DNA from: Oscillospiraceae bacterium
GTDB lineage: Bacteria; Bacillota; Clostridia; Oscillospirales; Oscillospiraceae
Reading direction: 5' to 3'
Assembly: GCA_029257695.1 (NCBI GenBank)
Contig: JARIAU010000062.1
Span: 35,041 to 99,040, forward strand
Length of the DNA: 64,000 nucleotides
The notes under the pieces were generated by a model that searched no databases, was not told where the DNA came from, and saw only the letters and a list, made by a program, of their open reading frames with translations. Made by a program: the position numbers and the translations under genes. Below are positions 39,381-48,723 of this stretch, one piece after another; position 1 is the stretch's first letter; each line of letters begins with the position of its first letter.

Positions 39381-40991
39381 CTATCTCCTCTCCTGCTCCA
39401 GAAAACACCCACGCACTTGTCCGATTTCTCCCTGCAGCACAATCGGCCGATTCATATCCGCGTGCTCTTCCGGATAATCCGACCGATAGTGCGAGCCTCG
39501 ACTCTCCTTCCGCAGCAAACTTGCCCGCAAAATAGCCTCCGCTGTGTGCAGTCGGCAGCGGAAACGCATGGTATCCGCAATGCAGCGAGGATGTTCCGTG
39601 CGGTACATCGGCATATTGGTTTCCATCTCCAAGACCGTCTGCAGCGCCTTGTTTAATCCCTCTTCCTCACGGACCACCATGGCATACTGTGACATGAGTC
39701 CTTGCAGCTGTGTCTGCATCTCCCCACACCCAGCGGCAGCAACACCATCCACCGTACAGTACCCCACGGGATTCGGTGCAGATGCAGCCTCCCGAGCGGC
39801 TGTCCGTCCGGCAATACCACCAAACACCAGCCCGTTGGCTGTGGACAGTCCGCCCAAACGGTCGGCTCCGTGCATTCCGCCGGTGACCTCCCCCGCAGCA
39901 TACAGGCCGGGAACGCCTGTGCAAGCATTGGAATCGATCCGAACTCCACCATTTGCCGCATGGGCAAACAGTCCGATCTGTGCCCGATCCGCCATGGTCA
40001 ATCCTTTGGCCCGCTCCAACCAGTCAAAATAGGTTTGAACAAATTCCGGCGGATGCTTCTGCATTTCCGTACTATACGACACAGTCACAGGTTTCCCCTG
40101 CCGCCACGCATCATGCAAAGCAAGATCCACCGCTTTTGAATCTAAACGAGAGGTAAATGGGCCGTGCCCAGACCGTAAATCCCAGATTCGTCCCGCATCA
40201 TCCGGAAGCAGTTTCGTTCCATCTTCCATGCAAAATTCTGCAAACCGGAAGGTTTTTTCGTTGAACACCGTCTTATAGGCCGGATTCAAATAGCCGGGCA
40301 TTACCTGCATAAACTCCATATTTACCAGTGTACACCCCATGTCCAGAGCCATTGCCTGTCCAATGCCTTCCACATCTTCCGTGCAGAGGTGATGCTGAAA
40401 CAGACTTCCATAGCCGCCGGTTGCCAGAACCAACGCTTTGCATCCAAGATACCGGAGCTGTCCCTCCCAAAATACGACGGCGCCGCACACACGCCCTTGA
40501 TGACGGACCAGTGTGACTGCGTCACAATCGGTCAGCACCGTGATCCCCAAGCGCTGGATTTTCTGTCCGAGAACCGTTCTCACACGATCAAACTCAATTC
40601 CATTCCAGTTGCGATGTTTGTGATCAAAGCAGGGGATAAATTCCCTCTGCGTACTGTGGTCTGCCTGCCGCAGCTTGACCCCTTCGGCCTGCAATTCATC
40701 CAGTGCCGGTGGAATTCCCGAAACCAGTGTCCGTACCAGTTGCGGATCGGTCATCTGACAGCCAACGCGGGCAATGGTCTCTGCTAAATCCACCTCATCC
40801 TTCGAATCGGCCGGACCGATCAATCCCAATCCCCATGTACCCGGATAAAAACTGGATCCAGAGAAAAGCGGGCCTTTGGCTGCCAGAATCACAGATGAAC
40901 CCTCTTCGGCCGCATGAATTGCGGCCGAAATGCCAGCCAGGCCCGCTCCTAGAACCAGGACATCCACTGTATGTTCAAGTTCTATGTTCAT
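39381..40991 (-). CDS. FAD-dependent oxidoreductase of the fumarate reductase/L-aspartate oxidase flavoprotein family
   Basis: VDVLVLGAGLAGISAAIHAAEEGSSVILAAKG; CTGVPGLYAAGEVTGGMHGADRLGGLSTANGLVFGGIAG. Confidence 0.9.
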   Translation of the reverse strand: MNIELEHTVDVLVLGAGLAGISAAIHAAEEGSSVILAAKGPLFSGSSFYPGTWGLGLIGPADSKDEVDLAETIARVGCQMTDPQLVRTLVSGIPPALDELQAEGVKLRQADHSTQREFIPCFDHKHRNWNGIEFDRVRTVLGQKIQRLGITVLTDCDAVTLVRHQGRVCGAVVFWEGQLRYLGCKALVLATGGYGSLFQHHLCTEDVEGIGQAMALDMGCTLVNMEFMQVMPGYLNPAYKTVFNEKTFRFAEFCMEDGTKLLPDDAGRIWDLRSGHGPFTSRLDSKAVDLALHDAWRQGKPVTVSYSTEMQKHPPEFVQTYFDWLERAKGLTMADRAQIGLFAHAANGGVRIDSNACTGVPGLYAAGEVTGGMHGADRLGGLSTANGLVFGGIAGRTAAREAASAPNPVGYCTVDGVAAAGCGEMQTQLQGLMSQYAMVVREEEGLNKALQTVLEMETNMPMYRTEHPRCIADTMRFRCRLHTAEAILRASLLRKESRGSHYRSDYPEEHADMNRPIVLQGEIGQVRGCFLEQERR

Positions 40992-40997
40992 ATAAAC

Positions 40998-42029
40998 TTA
41001 CGCTTCTTCCTTTTTTACCTCAGCCATTTCATCATACAAATGGCAGGCGCAGAAGTGCTCCTCTCCATCGATGACATACCGTTTCAATTCCGGCTTTACT
41101 TTTTTACAAATCTCCATACATTTCTTACAACGAGGATGGAAATGGCATCCCTCCGGCGGATGCACCGGATTCGGCACATCGCCCTCCAACACAATCCGAC
41201 TGTGCTTTTCATCCGGGTCCAAAATCGGGATGGCGGACAGCAGCGCCTCTGTGTACGGATGCATCGTATGAGAAAATACCTGTTCTGTTGTGCTCAATTC
41301 TACGATTCGGCCCAAATACATAACTGCAATTCGATCCGAAATATACTCCACCACGGAAAGATTATGCGTAATGAAGATATAAGTCAGGTCCCGCTCTTCC
41401 TTAAGCTTCATTAACAGATTCAGGACCTGTGCCTGAATGGAAACATCCAGTGCCGACACCGCTTCATCACAGATGACCATCTCCGGGTTGACCATCAGTG
41501 CACGGGCAATTCCGATTCGCTGCCGCTGACCGCCGGAAAACTCATGTGGATAGCGATCCATATATTCCCGGCGCATATTGACTGCCTCCAGAATATCACC
41601 AATCAGCTGACGCTGCTCCTGCTTGTCTTTTATGCCAAAATGACGCAGCGGATCGGCCAAGGACTGGAAAATTGTAAACACCGGATTGAGGGACGAATAC
41701 GGGTCCTGAAATACAATCTGAATCCGCTTATGGAGCAGCTGCTCCCCTGCTTTATCCAGCGTGCGCAGGTCCTTTTTCCCTTCCTCTCCAAAGTCATACT
41801 CCATCGTGCCATCGGTGGCGTGCACCAGTTGGATAATCGACTTGCCAAGTGTGGTTTTTCCGCAGCCAGACTCGCCAACCAGGCCCAAAGTTTCTCCCCG
41901 ATAAATGTCCAGGTCAATATCATTGACCGCCTGCACATGGTCGGTCACTTTATTGAAAAATCCACTCCTGACAGGAAAGAATGTCTTGACCCCTCGCAGC
42001 TTCAGCAATACCTCTTTTTCCTTGCTCAT
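40998..42029 (-). CDS. PepT-type ABC transporter ATP-binding protein (OppF-like)
   Basis: GESGCGKTTLGKSIIQLV; FSGGQRQRIGIARALMVNPEMVICDEAVSALDVSIQAQ; oligo_HPY C-terminus. Confidence 0.94.
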   Translation of the reverse strand: MSKEKEVLLKLRGVKTFFPVRSGFFNKVTDHVQAVNDIDLDIYRGETLGLVGESGCGKTTLGKSIIQLVHATDGTMEYDFGEEGKKDLRTLDKAGEQLLHKRIQIVFQDPYSSLNPVFTIFQSLADPLRHFGIKDKQEQRQLIGDILEAVNMRREYMDRYPHEFSGGQRQRIGIARALMVNPEMVICDEAVSALDVSIQAQVLNLLMKLKEERDLTYIFITHNLSVVEYISDRIAVMYLGRIVELSTTEQVFSHTMHPYTEALLSAIPILDPDEKHSRIVLEGDVPNPVHPPEGCHFHPRCKKCMEICKKVKPELKRYVIDGEEHFCACHLYDEMAEVKKEEA

Positions 42030-43054
42030 ACCTTTGCCTCCTCCCCTCTGGGCCCTGCATAGACCTGCTCCCAATTCCAGCAGCGGACAGTATGCCCATC
42101 CTTGGCTTGGGTTTCCGGCGGCATCTCCTGCAGGCATTTTTCACAGCAGTGTTCGCATCTGGGTGCAAACTGACACCCTTTTGGCCGGTTATAGGGATCT
42201 GGAGTGGAGCCGACGATCGGCTCCAGCTTCTGCTTCTTTCCCTTATGGAGCACAGGAATCGACTTCAACAGTGCTGCTGTATAGGGATGGGCGGGATACT
42301 TGAGCACATCATGTGCCGAGCCCTGCTCCACAATGCTGCCCATATACATGACCGCTACATCATCTGCCAACTCACTGACCACGCCCATATCATGGGTAAT
42401 CAGCATTACAGCCGTGTCATGTTCCCGCTTCAACTGCTCCATCAACTCAAAAATCTGAGCCTGAATGGTTACATCCAATGCCGTGGTAGGTTCGTCTGCA
42501 ATCAGCACCTTCGGTTCACAGCTCATGGCCATGGCAATCATGGCACGCTGACGCATACCACCGGAAAACTCAAACGGATACTGGTCAATGCGCTTTTCCG
42601 GTGTGGAAATTCCCATTTGCGTAATCAGTTCCAAGGTACGGGCTCGGCGGGCCTTTTTATCCAGCTTGGTGTGATAACGCAAATCTTCATCAATTTGGTA
42701 TCCAATGGTATACACCGGATTCAATGCAGTCATAGGGTCTTGGAAGATCATCGCCAAATCATGCCCTCGAAGCGCTCTCATTTCCTTTCCATTTCGCTTG
42801 AGCTGATCGATGCGAATATCACCATGCTCACTATGGTAGGTAATCGAACCCTGCTCAATGCGAGAAAGCTTTGGCAGAAGCTGCATCACGCAAGAGGCCG
42901 TTACACTTTTCCCACAGCCGGATTCGCCCACGATGCACAGCGTGCGTCCCTTGTACAACCGGAATGAAATGCCGTTCAGCACCTTATTGCAACGTTTGTC
43001 GGAGTAGAAATAGGTGTGGAGATCGTTTACTGTAATAATTGCTTGCTGTTCCAT
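42026..43054 (-). CDS. PepT-type ABC transporter ATP-binding protein (OppD-like)
   Basis: [57 protein letters not shown]. Confidence 0.94.
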   Translation of the reverse strand: MEQQAIITVNDLHTYFYSDKRCNKVLNGISFRLYKGRTLCIVGESGCGKSVTASCVMQLLPKLSRIEQGSITYHSEHGDIRIDQLKRNGKEMRALRGHDLAMIFQDPMTALNPVYTIGYQIDEDLRYHTKLDKKARRARTLELITQMGISTPEKRIDQYPFEFSGGMRQRAMIAMAMSCEPKVLIADEPTTALDVTIQAQIFELMEQLKREHDTAVMLITHDMGVVSELADDVAVMYMGSIVEQGSAHDVLKYPAHPYTAALLKSIPVLHKGKKQKLEPIVGSTPDPYNRPKGCQFAPRCEHCCEKCLQEMPPETQAKDGHTVRCWNWEQVYAGPRGEEAKV

Positions 43055-43069
43055 ACTCTTTCTCCCTTC

Positions 43070-44008
43070 TTAACCCTGCTGTGTCGGGTCCGTGGAATCA
43101 CGCAGCCCATCGCCGATGCAGTTAATGCTGATGACGAAGAGAGAGACTACAATGCCCACCGGCAGCCACATCCACCAGTAGTTCTGCATGACATAGAGAT
43201 CCTGCGAGGCGTTAAGGATATTGCCCCAAGTTGCAATTTCCGGAGGCACACCCAAGCCCAAAAAGCTCATGGCTGCTTCGTCCAGAATGAACATAGCGGT
43301 AGACAGGGTGATATTTACCACCACAGGGCCAATGGCGTTTGGCAGCATATGCTTATAGCAGATAACAAAATCAGACAGTCCAAACGCCTGCATAGATTGA
43401 ACATACTCTTCCTCACGCAGAGACAGCATTTTTGCGCGGGCCTGACGATAAACTGCTCCCCAACCGGTCAGAATAAAGATGAAAATCAAATTCCAGAGGC
43501 CACGGCCAAAAATGGTTCCCAGCATCATCACCAGAATGAGCTGCGGAAAAGACATAAAAATCTCGGAGAAACGCAGGACGAACTTGTCAAACAGCCCACC
43601 TTTATAGCCGCCATAGCACCCAAGCAGCACCCCAATGACCGCCGCACCCAGCGCAGAGCCCAATCCAATCAGAATGGAAAGGCGGCCGCCGTACAGGGTT
43701 CGTGTGAAAATGTCACGCCCCAGCTTGTCCGTGCCAAACAGATGCTGCCAAGAAGGAGCCTGGGTCATGCTGCGCAAATCCGTAGCACCGGGATCATAGG
43801 GTGAAATCAACGGTGCAAGGATACAGGCGAGGACAATCACGCAAAAAATCACCAATCCAACAATGGCCAGCCGATTTTCCAGCAATTTTCGCAGTGAGCG
43901 ATTCATTTTCCGCTGTCCCAGTTTTCCTGCCTCTTCTGCAGCACGGATTTTGTCAAATTTTTTATCCAATCGGGTGCGCTTTTTTGTATTTGTCATTTCA
44001 GCACTCAT
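43070..44008 (-). CDS. PepT-type ABC transporter permease (OppC-like)
   Basis: HLFGTDKLGRDIFTRTLYGGRLSILIGLGSAL. Confidence 0.94.
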   Translation of the reverse strand: MSAEMTNTKKRTRLDKKFDKIRAAEEAGKLGQRKMNRSLRKLLENRLAIVGLVIFCVIVLACILAPLISPYDPGATDLRSMTQAPSWQHLFGTDKLGRDIFTRTLYGGRLSILIGLGSALGAAVIGVLLGCYGGYKGGLFDKFVLRFSEIFMSFPQLILVMMLGTIFGRGLWNLIFIFILTGWGAVYRQARAKMLSLREEEYVQSMQAFGLSDFVICYKHMLPNAIGPVVVNITLSTAMFILDEAAMSFLGLGVPPEIATWGNILNASQDLYVMQNYWWMWLPVGIVVSLFVISINCIGDGLRDSTDPTQQG

Positions 44009-44020
44009 GTGATTACCCCC

Positions 44021-44989
44021 TTACTCCAACTCAACACGAGGATCGATCACTGCGGTCAGCACATCCACCAAGAAACTGGCGCAAAGGACGGCTAGGACCG
44101 AAAACAGTGCAATCATCATAACCAGAGGATAATTTTGGCCTGTGACTGCCGTCTTAAAGGCATTACCAATGCCGGGCCACTGGAAGATCGTTTCAATCAC
44201 CACAGAGCCGCCAATCAGTGTGGGCAAACGGAATCCCACCAAAACGACCACCGGTGTCATAGCAACACGGAATCCGTGCACCAGATTCACACGCCACTCC
44301 GGAAGGCCCTTTGCACGAGCCGTCTTGATATAATCTTTATTCATCGTGTCCAGCATACTGGATCTTGCATAGCGCATGACACCGGCAGTCAAGGAAATAC
44401 CAAGCACACTGGCCGGCAAAATCAGGTATTTGAAGTGCGCCCAAATTCCTGTTTCACCCGGTGCCATGCGTCCTCCAATGGGCAGCAGCTTCCAATTCAA
44501 CGCAAACAGCAGGATCATCAGCATACCAAAGAAAAATTGAGGAATCGAAACGCCGATCATACCGAAGACAGTCAGCGCATTGTCGCCGATGGAGCCCTTC
44601 TTCAATGCACTCAAAACACCCAGCACGCTGCCCAACACCGTGGAAATAATCAGCGCTGCAAGGGACAGTTCCAGGGTAGCCGGAAACAGTTCTTTCAAAA
44701 TATCTTTGATTGCAACACCACTGGTCATGGAATAGCCAAAATTGCCATGCAGCAACTGTCCAAGCCAGCGGACATACCGCACCAAAAACGGATCGTTGAT
44801 ACCCAGCGAATCACGCAGTGCCTCCAGCTGGGCCGGATCCATATTGGCCATTTGATCCGGAGGGATCATATGGGATACGGCATCGCCCGGGGTCAATTCC
44901 AATCCACTGTAAATCAAAAATGTGATGACCAAAACCATGGGAATCATCATCAGCAATTTTTTCAGAATATACTGTAATTTGTTTCGCAT
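44021..44989 (-). CDS. PepT-type ABC transporter permease (OppB-like)
   Basis: YILKKLLMMIPMVLVITFLIYSGLELTPGDAVSHM; KTARAKGLPEWRVNLVHGFRVAMTPVV. Confidence 0.94.
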   Translation of the reverse strand: MRNKLQYILKKLLMMIPMVLVITFLIYSGLELTPGDAVSHMIPPDQMANMDPAQLEALRDSLGINDPFLVRYVRWLGQLLHGNFGYSMTSGVAIKDILKELFPATLELSLAALIISTVLGSVLGVLSALKKGSIGDNALTVFGMIGVSIPQFFFGMLMILLFALNWKLLPIGGRMAPGETGIWAHFKYLILPASVLGISLTAGVMRYARSSMLDTMNKDYIKTARAKGLPEWRVNLVHGFRVAMTPVVVLVGFRLPTLIGGSVVIETIFQWPGIGNAFKTAVTGQNYPLVMMIALFSVLAVLCASFLVDVLTAVIDPRVELE

Positions 44990-45010
44990 AGACTGCCTCC
45001 CTGTTAAAAA

Positions 45011-45037
45011 AGGGGGTGGCTGCGGACGCCACCCCCT
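45011..45037 (-). terminator. Intercistronic terminator-like hairpin between SBP gene and permease gene
   Basis: Minus strand AGGGGGTGGC-N7-GCCACCCCCT followed by TTTTT. Confidence 0.75.
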
Positions 45038-45123
45038 ACAAACGATCGTTTCATTCCGTGATTCGGTTCGTTTCAACCGAAACCACTTGTGTCACAGGCT
45101 TCGTTGTTTGATCATAATCTTGC

Positions 45124-46803
45124 TTACTGAATATCCCAGTGCTGAATATCCCAATCGTAGCAGAACTGCGGATTTCCGTCCTTGATCTGACCCACACGAT
45201 CACTGGTGATCATAAAAATGGGCTGATAGTACAGAGCCATAGTGAACAAGGTATCATTCTCGTACTTGATGAGGTCCTTAAAGGCTTCATTCTGCTCGTT
45301 GACATCCGTGGAGGCACTGGTGGCCTCGATCAGCTTGTTCAGCTCGGGATCTTCCGGCGTATGAGAGTTTGCAGGGTTACCGGTATGGTAACGATCATAG
45401 TACTCATGGAGGGACAACGCTGCATTCGCTGCATAGCAAATATCCCAGTCCACTGCACGAGGACCCTTGGTCTGATCCGCAGGTGCACTCCAGAGAATGG
45501 TGCCCAAATCGCCCTCAACCAGTTCAAACTCCATCTTGATGCCCACATCAGCCAGATAGGCCTGAACCGCAGTCATCAGATCAACGGTTGCCTGATCGGT
45601 ATAATAGAACACGGCCTTCAAAACTGTGTTGGAATCCCAGTTTGCTTCAGCCAGCAATTCCTTGGCCTTTTCAGGATTATACTTATAGTCGTTCAAATCG
45701 CCGCTCTTCAGTGCTGCATCGGGAGCCAGGCTGTTTGCGGGGACTGCTGCACCCTGGAACAGGGTCTCGCAGATGGTATCCATATCAATGGCATAAGCCA
45801 TAGCCTGACGCACACGGACATCGGCCAGAGGAGACGGAGTTCCGTCCTTGCGGTCAAACTTGTTCAAATAGAACAGGCGGGTGTAGCGGACATCGACAGG
45901 GGTCACCGTAATGCCGTTAGTGTTTTCGATGGCCTGCACATCGGTCACTGCCTTGGTATAGCCATAGTCCAAATTGCCGGACTTCACACGAGTTGCCAGG
46001 TTTGCGTCGGAATCGCCGGGGCTGGGCAGCAGCTGGATCTTGAAATCAGCCACGCCGTTATAGTACTGGTCAAAGGGCTCCAGAATGGTGTAGTTCTTCA
46101 TGTTGACTTCGCCAACCTTGAAGGGACCGGAGCCGATGGGATGCTGGAAGAAGGGGGCCTGCTGGACCATCATGGGATCCACTCCCTCAAATTCGCTCTT
46201 GGGGACGGGAGCAAACTGAGTGAAGGCAAGCAGTGCATCCGGTGCAATCTGGGAGAACTGGATGGTGATGTCCTGCCCATCAATGGTGATACCGGAGAAT
46301 GTATCGTTGAATTTTCCGTCCGTAGTGCTGCCTTCAATGGCAGTAAAGGTGCTCACGAACACGGCATTGCAGACAGGCGTCTTTGCCACAAATTCGATGC
46401 TCCACTTGATGTCTTCGGGCGTCACGGGCTGACCGTTGTGCCAGAATGCATCGTCACGGAGGTGGAATACCAGCGTCTTGCCGTCTTCGCTGTAATCGTA
46501 GGTGGCCAGAGCGTCGGGATGATCGGGAATCGGATTCAGATTCTTATCCGCAACCAAGAGGTGGGAATAGACCGTCTTGTTATAGGTATATGTACCGGGG
46601 TTCAACCAAGGGGTTTCAAAGAACTCTTCCGGACCACCGTTGCTGTAAATCATTTTGGCTCCGGTGGGATCCGCCTTGTTCCCGCTGGAGGTGCCGCCGG
46701 AACCGCTTCCGGACTGCTGTCCTCCGCCGCCGCAGGCAGCCAAACTGAACAGCATCGCTGCACCAAGCAGGGTACACAGCACTCGCTTCATCATTTTCTT
46801 CAT
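45124..46803 (-). CDS. ABC transporter substrate-binding lipoprotein, SBP family 5
   Basis: Lipobox AAMLFSLAACGGG; LVFHLRDDAFWHNGQPVTPEDIKWSIEFV. Confidence 0.94.
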   Translation of the reverse strand: MKKMMKRVLCTLLGAAMLFSLAACGGGGQQSGSGSGGTSSGNKADPTGAKMIYSNGGPEEFFETPWLNPGTYTYNKTVYSHLLVADKNLNPIPDHPDALATYDYSEDGKTLVFHLRDDAFWHNGQPVTPEDIKWSIEFVAKTPVCNAVFVSTFTAIEGSTTDGKFNDTFSGITIDGQDITIQFSQIAPDALLAFTQFAPVPKSEFEGVDPMMVQQAPFFQHPIGSGPFKVGEVNMKNYTILEPFDQYYNGVADFKIQLLPSPGDSDANLATRVKSGNLDYGYTKAVTDVQAIENTNGITVTPVDVRYTRLFYLNKFDRKDGTPSPLADVRVRQAMAYAIDMDTICETLFQGAAVPANSLAPDAALKSGDLNDYKYNPEKAKELLAEANWDSNTVLKAVFYYTDQATVDLMTAVQAYLADVGIKMEFELVEGDLGTILWSAPADQTKGPRAVDWDICYAANAALSLHEYYDRYHTGNPANSHTPEDPELNKLIEATSASTDVNEQNEAFKDLIKYENDTLFTMALYYQPIFMITSDRVGQIKDGNPQFCYDWDIQHWDIQ

Positions 46804-46910
46804 CGTGTTGTTCTCCTTTCTCCAAGTGGGGCTTCCAGATTCAGGTCGCAGGATACGGTTTTCCCCTTTGTCCGCTGTTTCAGGTGACTCCGACCTTTGT
46901 CTTTCAAGCA

Positions 46911-46940
46911 CATTGTACTACAATGTATTTTTCTTTTCAA
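46911..46940 (-). promoter_or_regulatory. Promoter of the SBP operon with overlapping FCD-GntR-like operator CATTGTACTACAATG
   Basis: Minus strand TTGAAA-17 bp-TACAAT; 7-1-7 palindrome 46911-46925 matches TNGTNNNACNA. Confidence 0.75.
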
Positions 46941-47120
46941 TTATGAACAAATACCAACTATTGCACTCTATTTTTGTATGATTGCATAATATCTTCTCTG
47001 TGTCAAATATATTTCTTGTCTTTTTTTACAAGTGAAGTTAAAATAGTACCACGGTTTTCTGATTTTCCTGTCTCTTTCGTCTGCGCATCGAAATCACCAA
47101 TGAAAGCGAGGCATTCTGCG

Positions 47121-47576
47121 ATGATATATGACACTTTGAACCACTTGGATCGATACCAGGGTCTTTCCCCTGCCATTGACACTGCGATTCGTTTTTTGAA
47201 GTCCGCAGATTTGAACCATCTGCCCTCCGGCCGTGTTGAAATCAGCGGTGACACGGTTTATGCTAATCACTTTAGCTACGAAACCGCCCCTTTCTCGTCT
47301 TCTTCGATTTTTGAGGCTCATCAACAATATCTGGACCTTCATATTGTCCTTTCCGGTCAGGAAACCGTCGGTCTCACGCCCACAGATCAGCTGCTCAACC
47401 CAGACATTCAAACCGACCAGGATGCCGTGTTATATACCGGCGTGCCTCATGAATCCCTGTCGCTCTCCCCGGGTCAATTTCTTCTGCTGTACCCGGGAGA
47501 AGGCCATCTTCCTAAGCTGATCCACGAAACTCCTTGTCATGTGGATAAACTCGTTGTGAAAATCGCTTTATTTTGA
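47121..47576 (+). CDS. YhcH/YjgK/YiaL family protein (NanQ-like sialic acid anomerase family)
   Basis: MIYDTLNHLDRYQGLSPAIDTAIRFLKSADL...FEAHQQYLDLHIVLSGQETVGL...LYPGEGHLPKLIHETPCHVDKLVVKI. Confidence 0.92.
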   Translation: MIYDTLNHLDRYQGLSPAIDTAIRFLKSADLNHLPSGRVEISGDTVYANHFSYETAPFSSSSIFEAHQQYLDLHIVLSGQETVGLTPTDQLLNPDIQTDQDAVLYTGVPHESLSLSPGQFLLLYPGEGHLPKLIHETPCHVDKLVVKIALF

Positions 47577-47580
47577 AGAC

Positions 47581-47629
47581 AAAAAGAAGCCCCGATGTTC
47601 GTTTCGTCCGAACACAGGGGCTTCTTTTT
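47581..47629. terminator. Terminator hairpin AAAAAGAAGCCCC...GGGGCTTCTTTTT
   Basis: Long arms between convergent genes. Confidence 0.85.
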
Positions 47630-47644
47630 GCTTCCTTGCTCCTT

Positions 47645-48403
47645 TTATACCAGTGGTTCTTCATCCGGTTCCGTTTTATAGGTCCGTTTGAAATGCTCTT
47701 CCATTGCGGCTTGATAGGCATCCCAATCCTGCGCTTTGAGTGCATCCACAATCCGTCTGTGCCGCTCCACCGTGGATTTCAAATGCGCCAAACGCACGGT
47801 TTGGGTGTAAAACCGATCACAGCGCCAAATCGCATCGACAATGGAAATCAGCACCCGATTGCCCGTTCTGCCATTCAGCACAAGGTGAAATTCCGCGTCT
47901 ACACTGGAAAACTCCTGTCCTCGCCGCAGATCACCGCTTTCGGTAGAGCGCCGATGAAAAATCGCATCCATTTCATCCACCAATGCAGAGAGGCGTTCAA
48001 TATCCTCCGGCTCCACCGTAGCAAACGATTCCTCCATAAACCCCAATTCCAGCACACGCCGGATAGCCATGGTCTGATCCACCATGGCTTCACTGTCATA
48101 AGTCAAATTATAAAACAAGGTCTGGAACAAAAAATCCGGATTGAATTCCTGAATGATGATTCCAACGCCGGGCTTGGAGGCAACCACACCGGTGATTTCC
48201 AGCGCCTTAATGGCCTCCCGCAGTACATTCCGGCTGATTCCAAACGCAGCACACATTTCCATCTCTGTCGGGAGTTTGTCCCCGGGACAAAGCTTTTTTT
48301 CCACAATATACGCTCGAATTTCATCGTATACCTGCATATACAGCTTCTTGCTTTTCGAATTTTTCAACTCTCTTATCGGTTGATTTGTCGTCAGTATTTC
48401 CAT
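47645..48403 (-). CDS. GntR-family regulator, FadR/FCD subfamily
   Basis: HTH YDEIRAYIVEKKLCPGDKLPTEMEMCAAFGISRNVLREAIKALEITGVVASKPGVGIIIQ; FCD domain AEFHLVLNGRTGNRVLI. Confidence 0.93.
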   Translation of the reverse strand: MEILTTNQPIRELKNSKSKKLYMQVYDEIRAYIVEKKLCPGDKLPTEMEMCAAFGISRNVLREAIKALEITGVVASKPGVGIIIQEFNPDFLFQTLFYNLTYDSEAMVDQTMAIRRVLELGFMEESFATVEPEDIERLSALVDEMDAIFHRRSTESGDLRRGQEFSSVDAEFHLVLNGRTGNRVLISIVDAIWRCDRFYTQTVRLAHLKSTVERHRRIVDALKAQDWDAYQAAMEEHFKRTYKTEPDEEPLV

Positions 48404-48582
48404 GTTATGCTCCCGTTTTGATTCCAATCAGTTCTTTTATATCATTTCATCTTACTGGATTCTTTTCACTTCGTCAAGCCCGCTCTTCCGTCCGTCCGCT
48501 AACTGTGCGCCTTCCCATGGACGCTTCCGTTTGCCAAATCAACAAAAGAACCTTCCGTTTCTTGTCTAATTTTCCGATTGAT

Positions 48583-48622
48583 ATTTGTCCTACAAACATT
48601 CATACTGATTTGTAGGACAAAT
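48583..48622. promoter_or_regulatory. Paired FCD-GntR-like operators ATTTGTCCTACAAA and TTTGTAGGACAAAT upstream of the NanA-like gene
   Basis: 14-bp perfect inverted repeat, each half matching TTGT-N3-ACAA. Confidence 0.75.
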
Positions 48623-48723
48623 GCGTTTCTTGTCTGGTCTTCGGTGTCTGCATCCATTTCTTTTGTCCGATGCATACCACTGATTTGCCCGTATCCCCCA
48701 TCAACTGAAAAGGAGCATGCGCA

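Noticed and set aside
45139-46887. 582-aa plus-strand ORF opposite the SBP gene
   Set aside because: Shadow ORF; opposite strand has signal peptide and SBP5 motifs.
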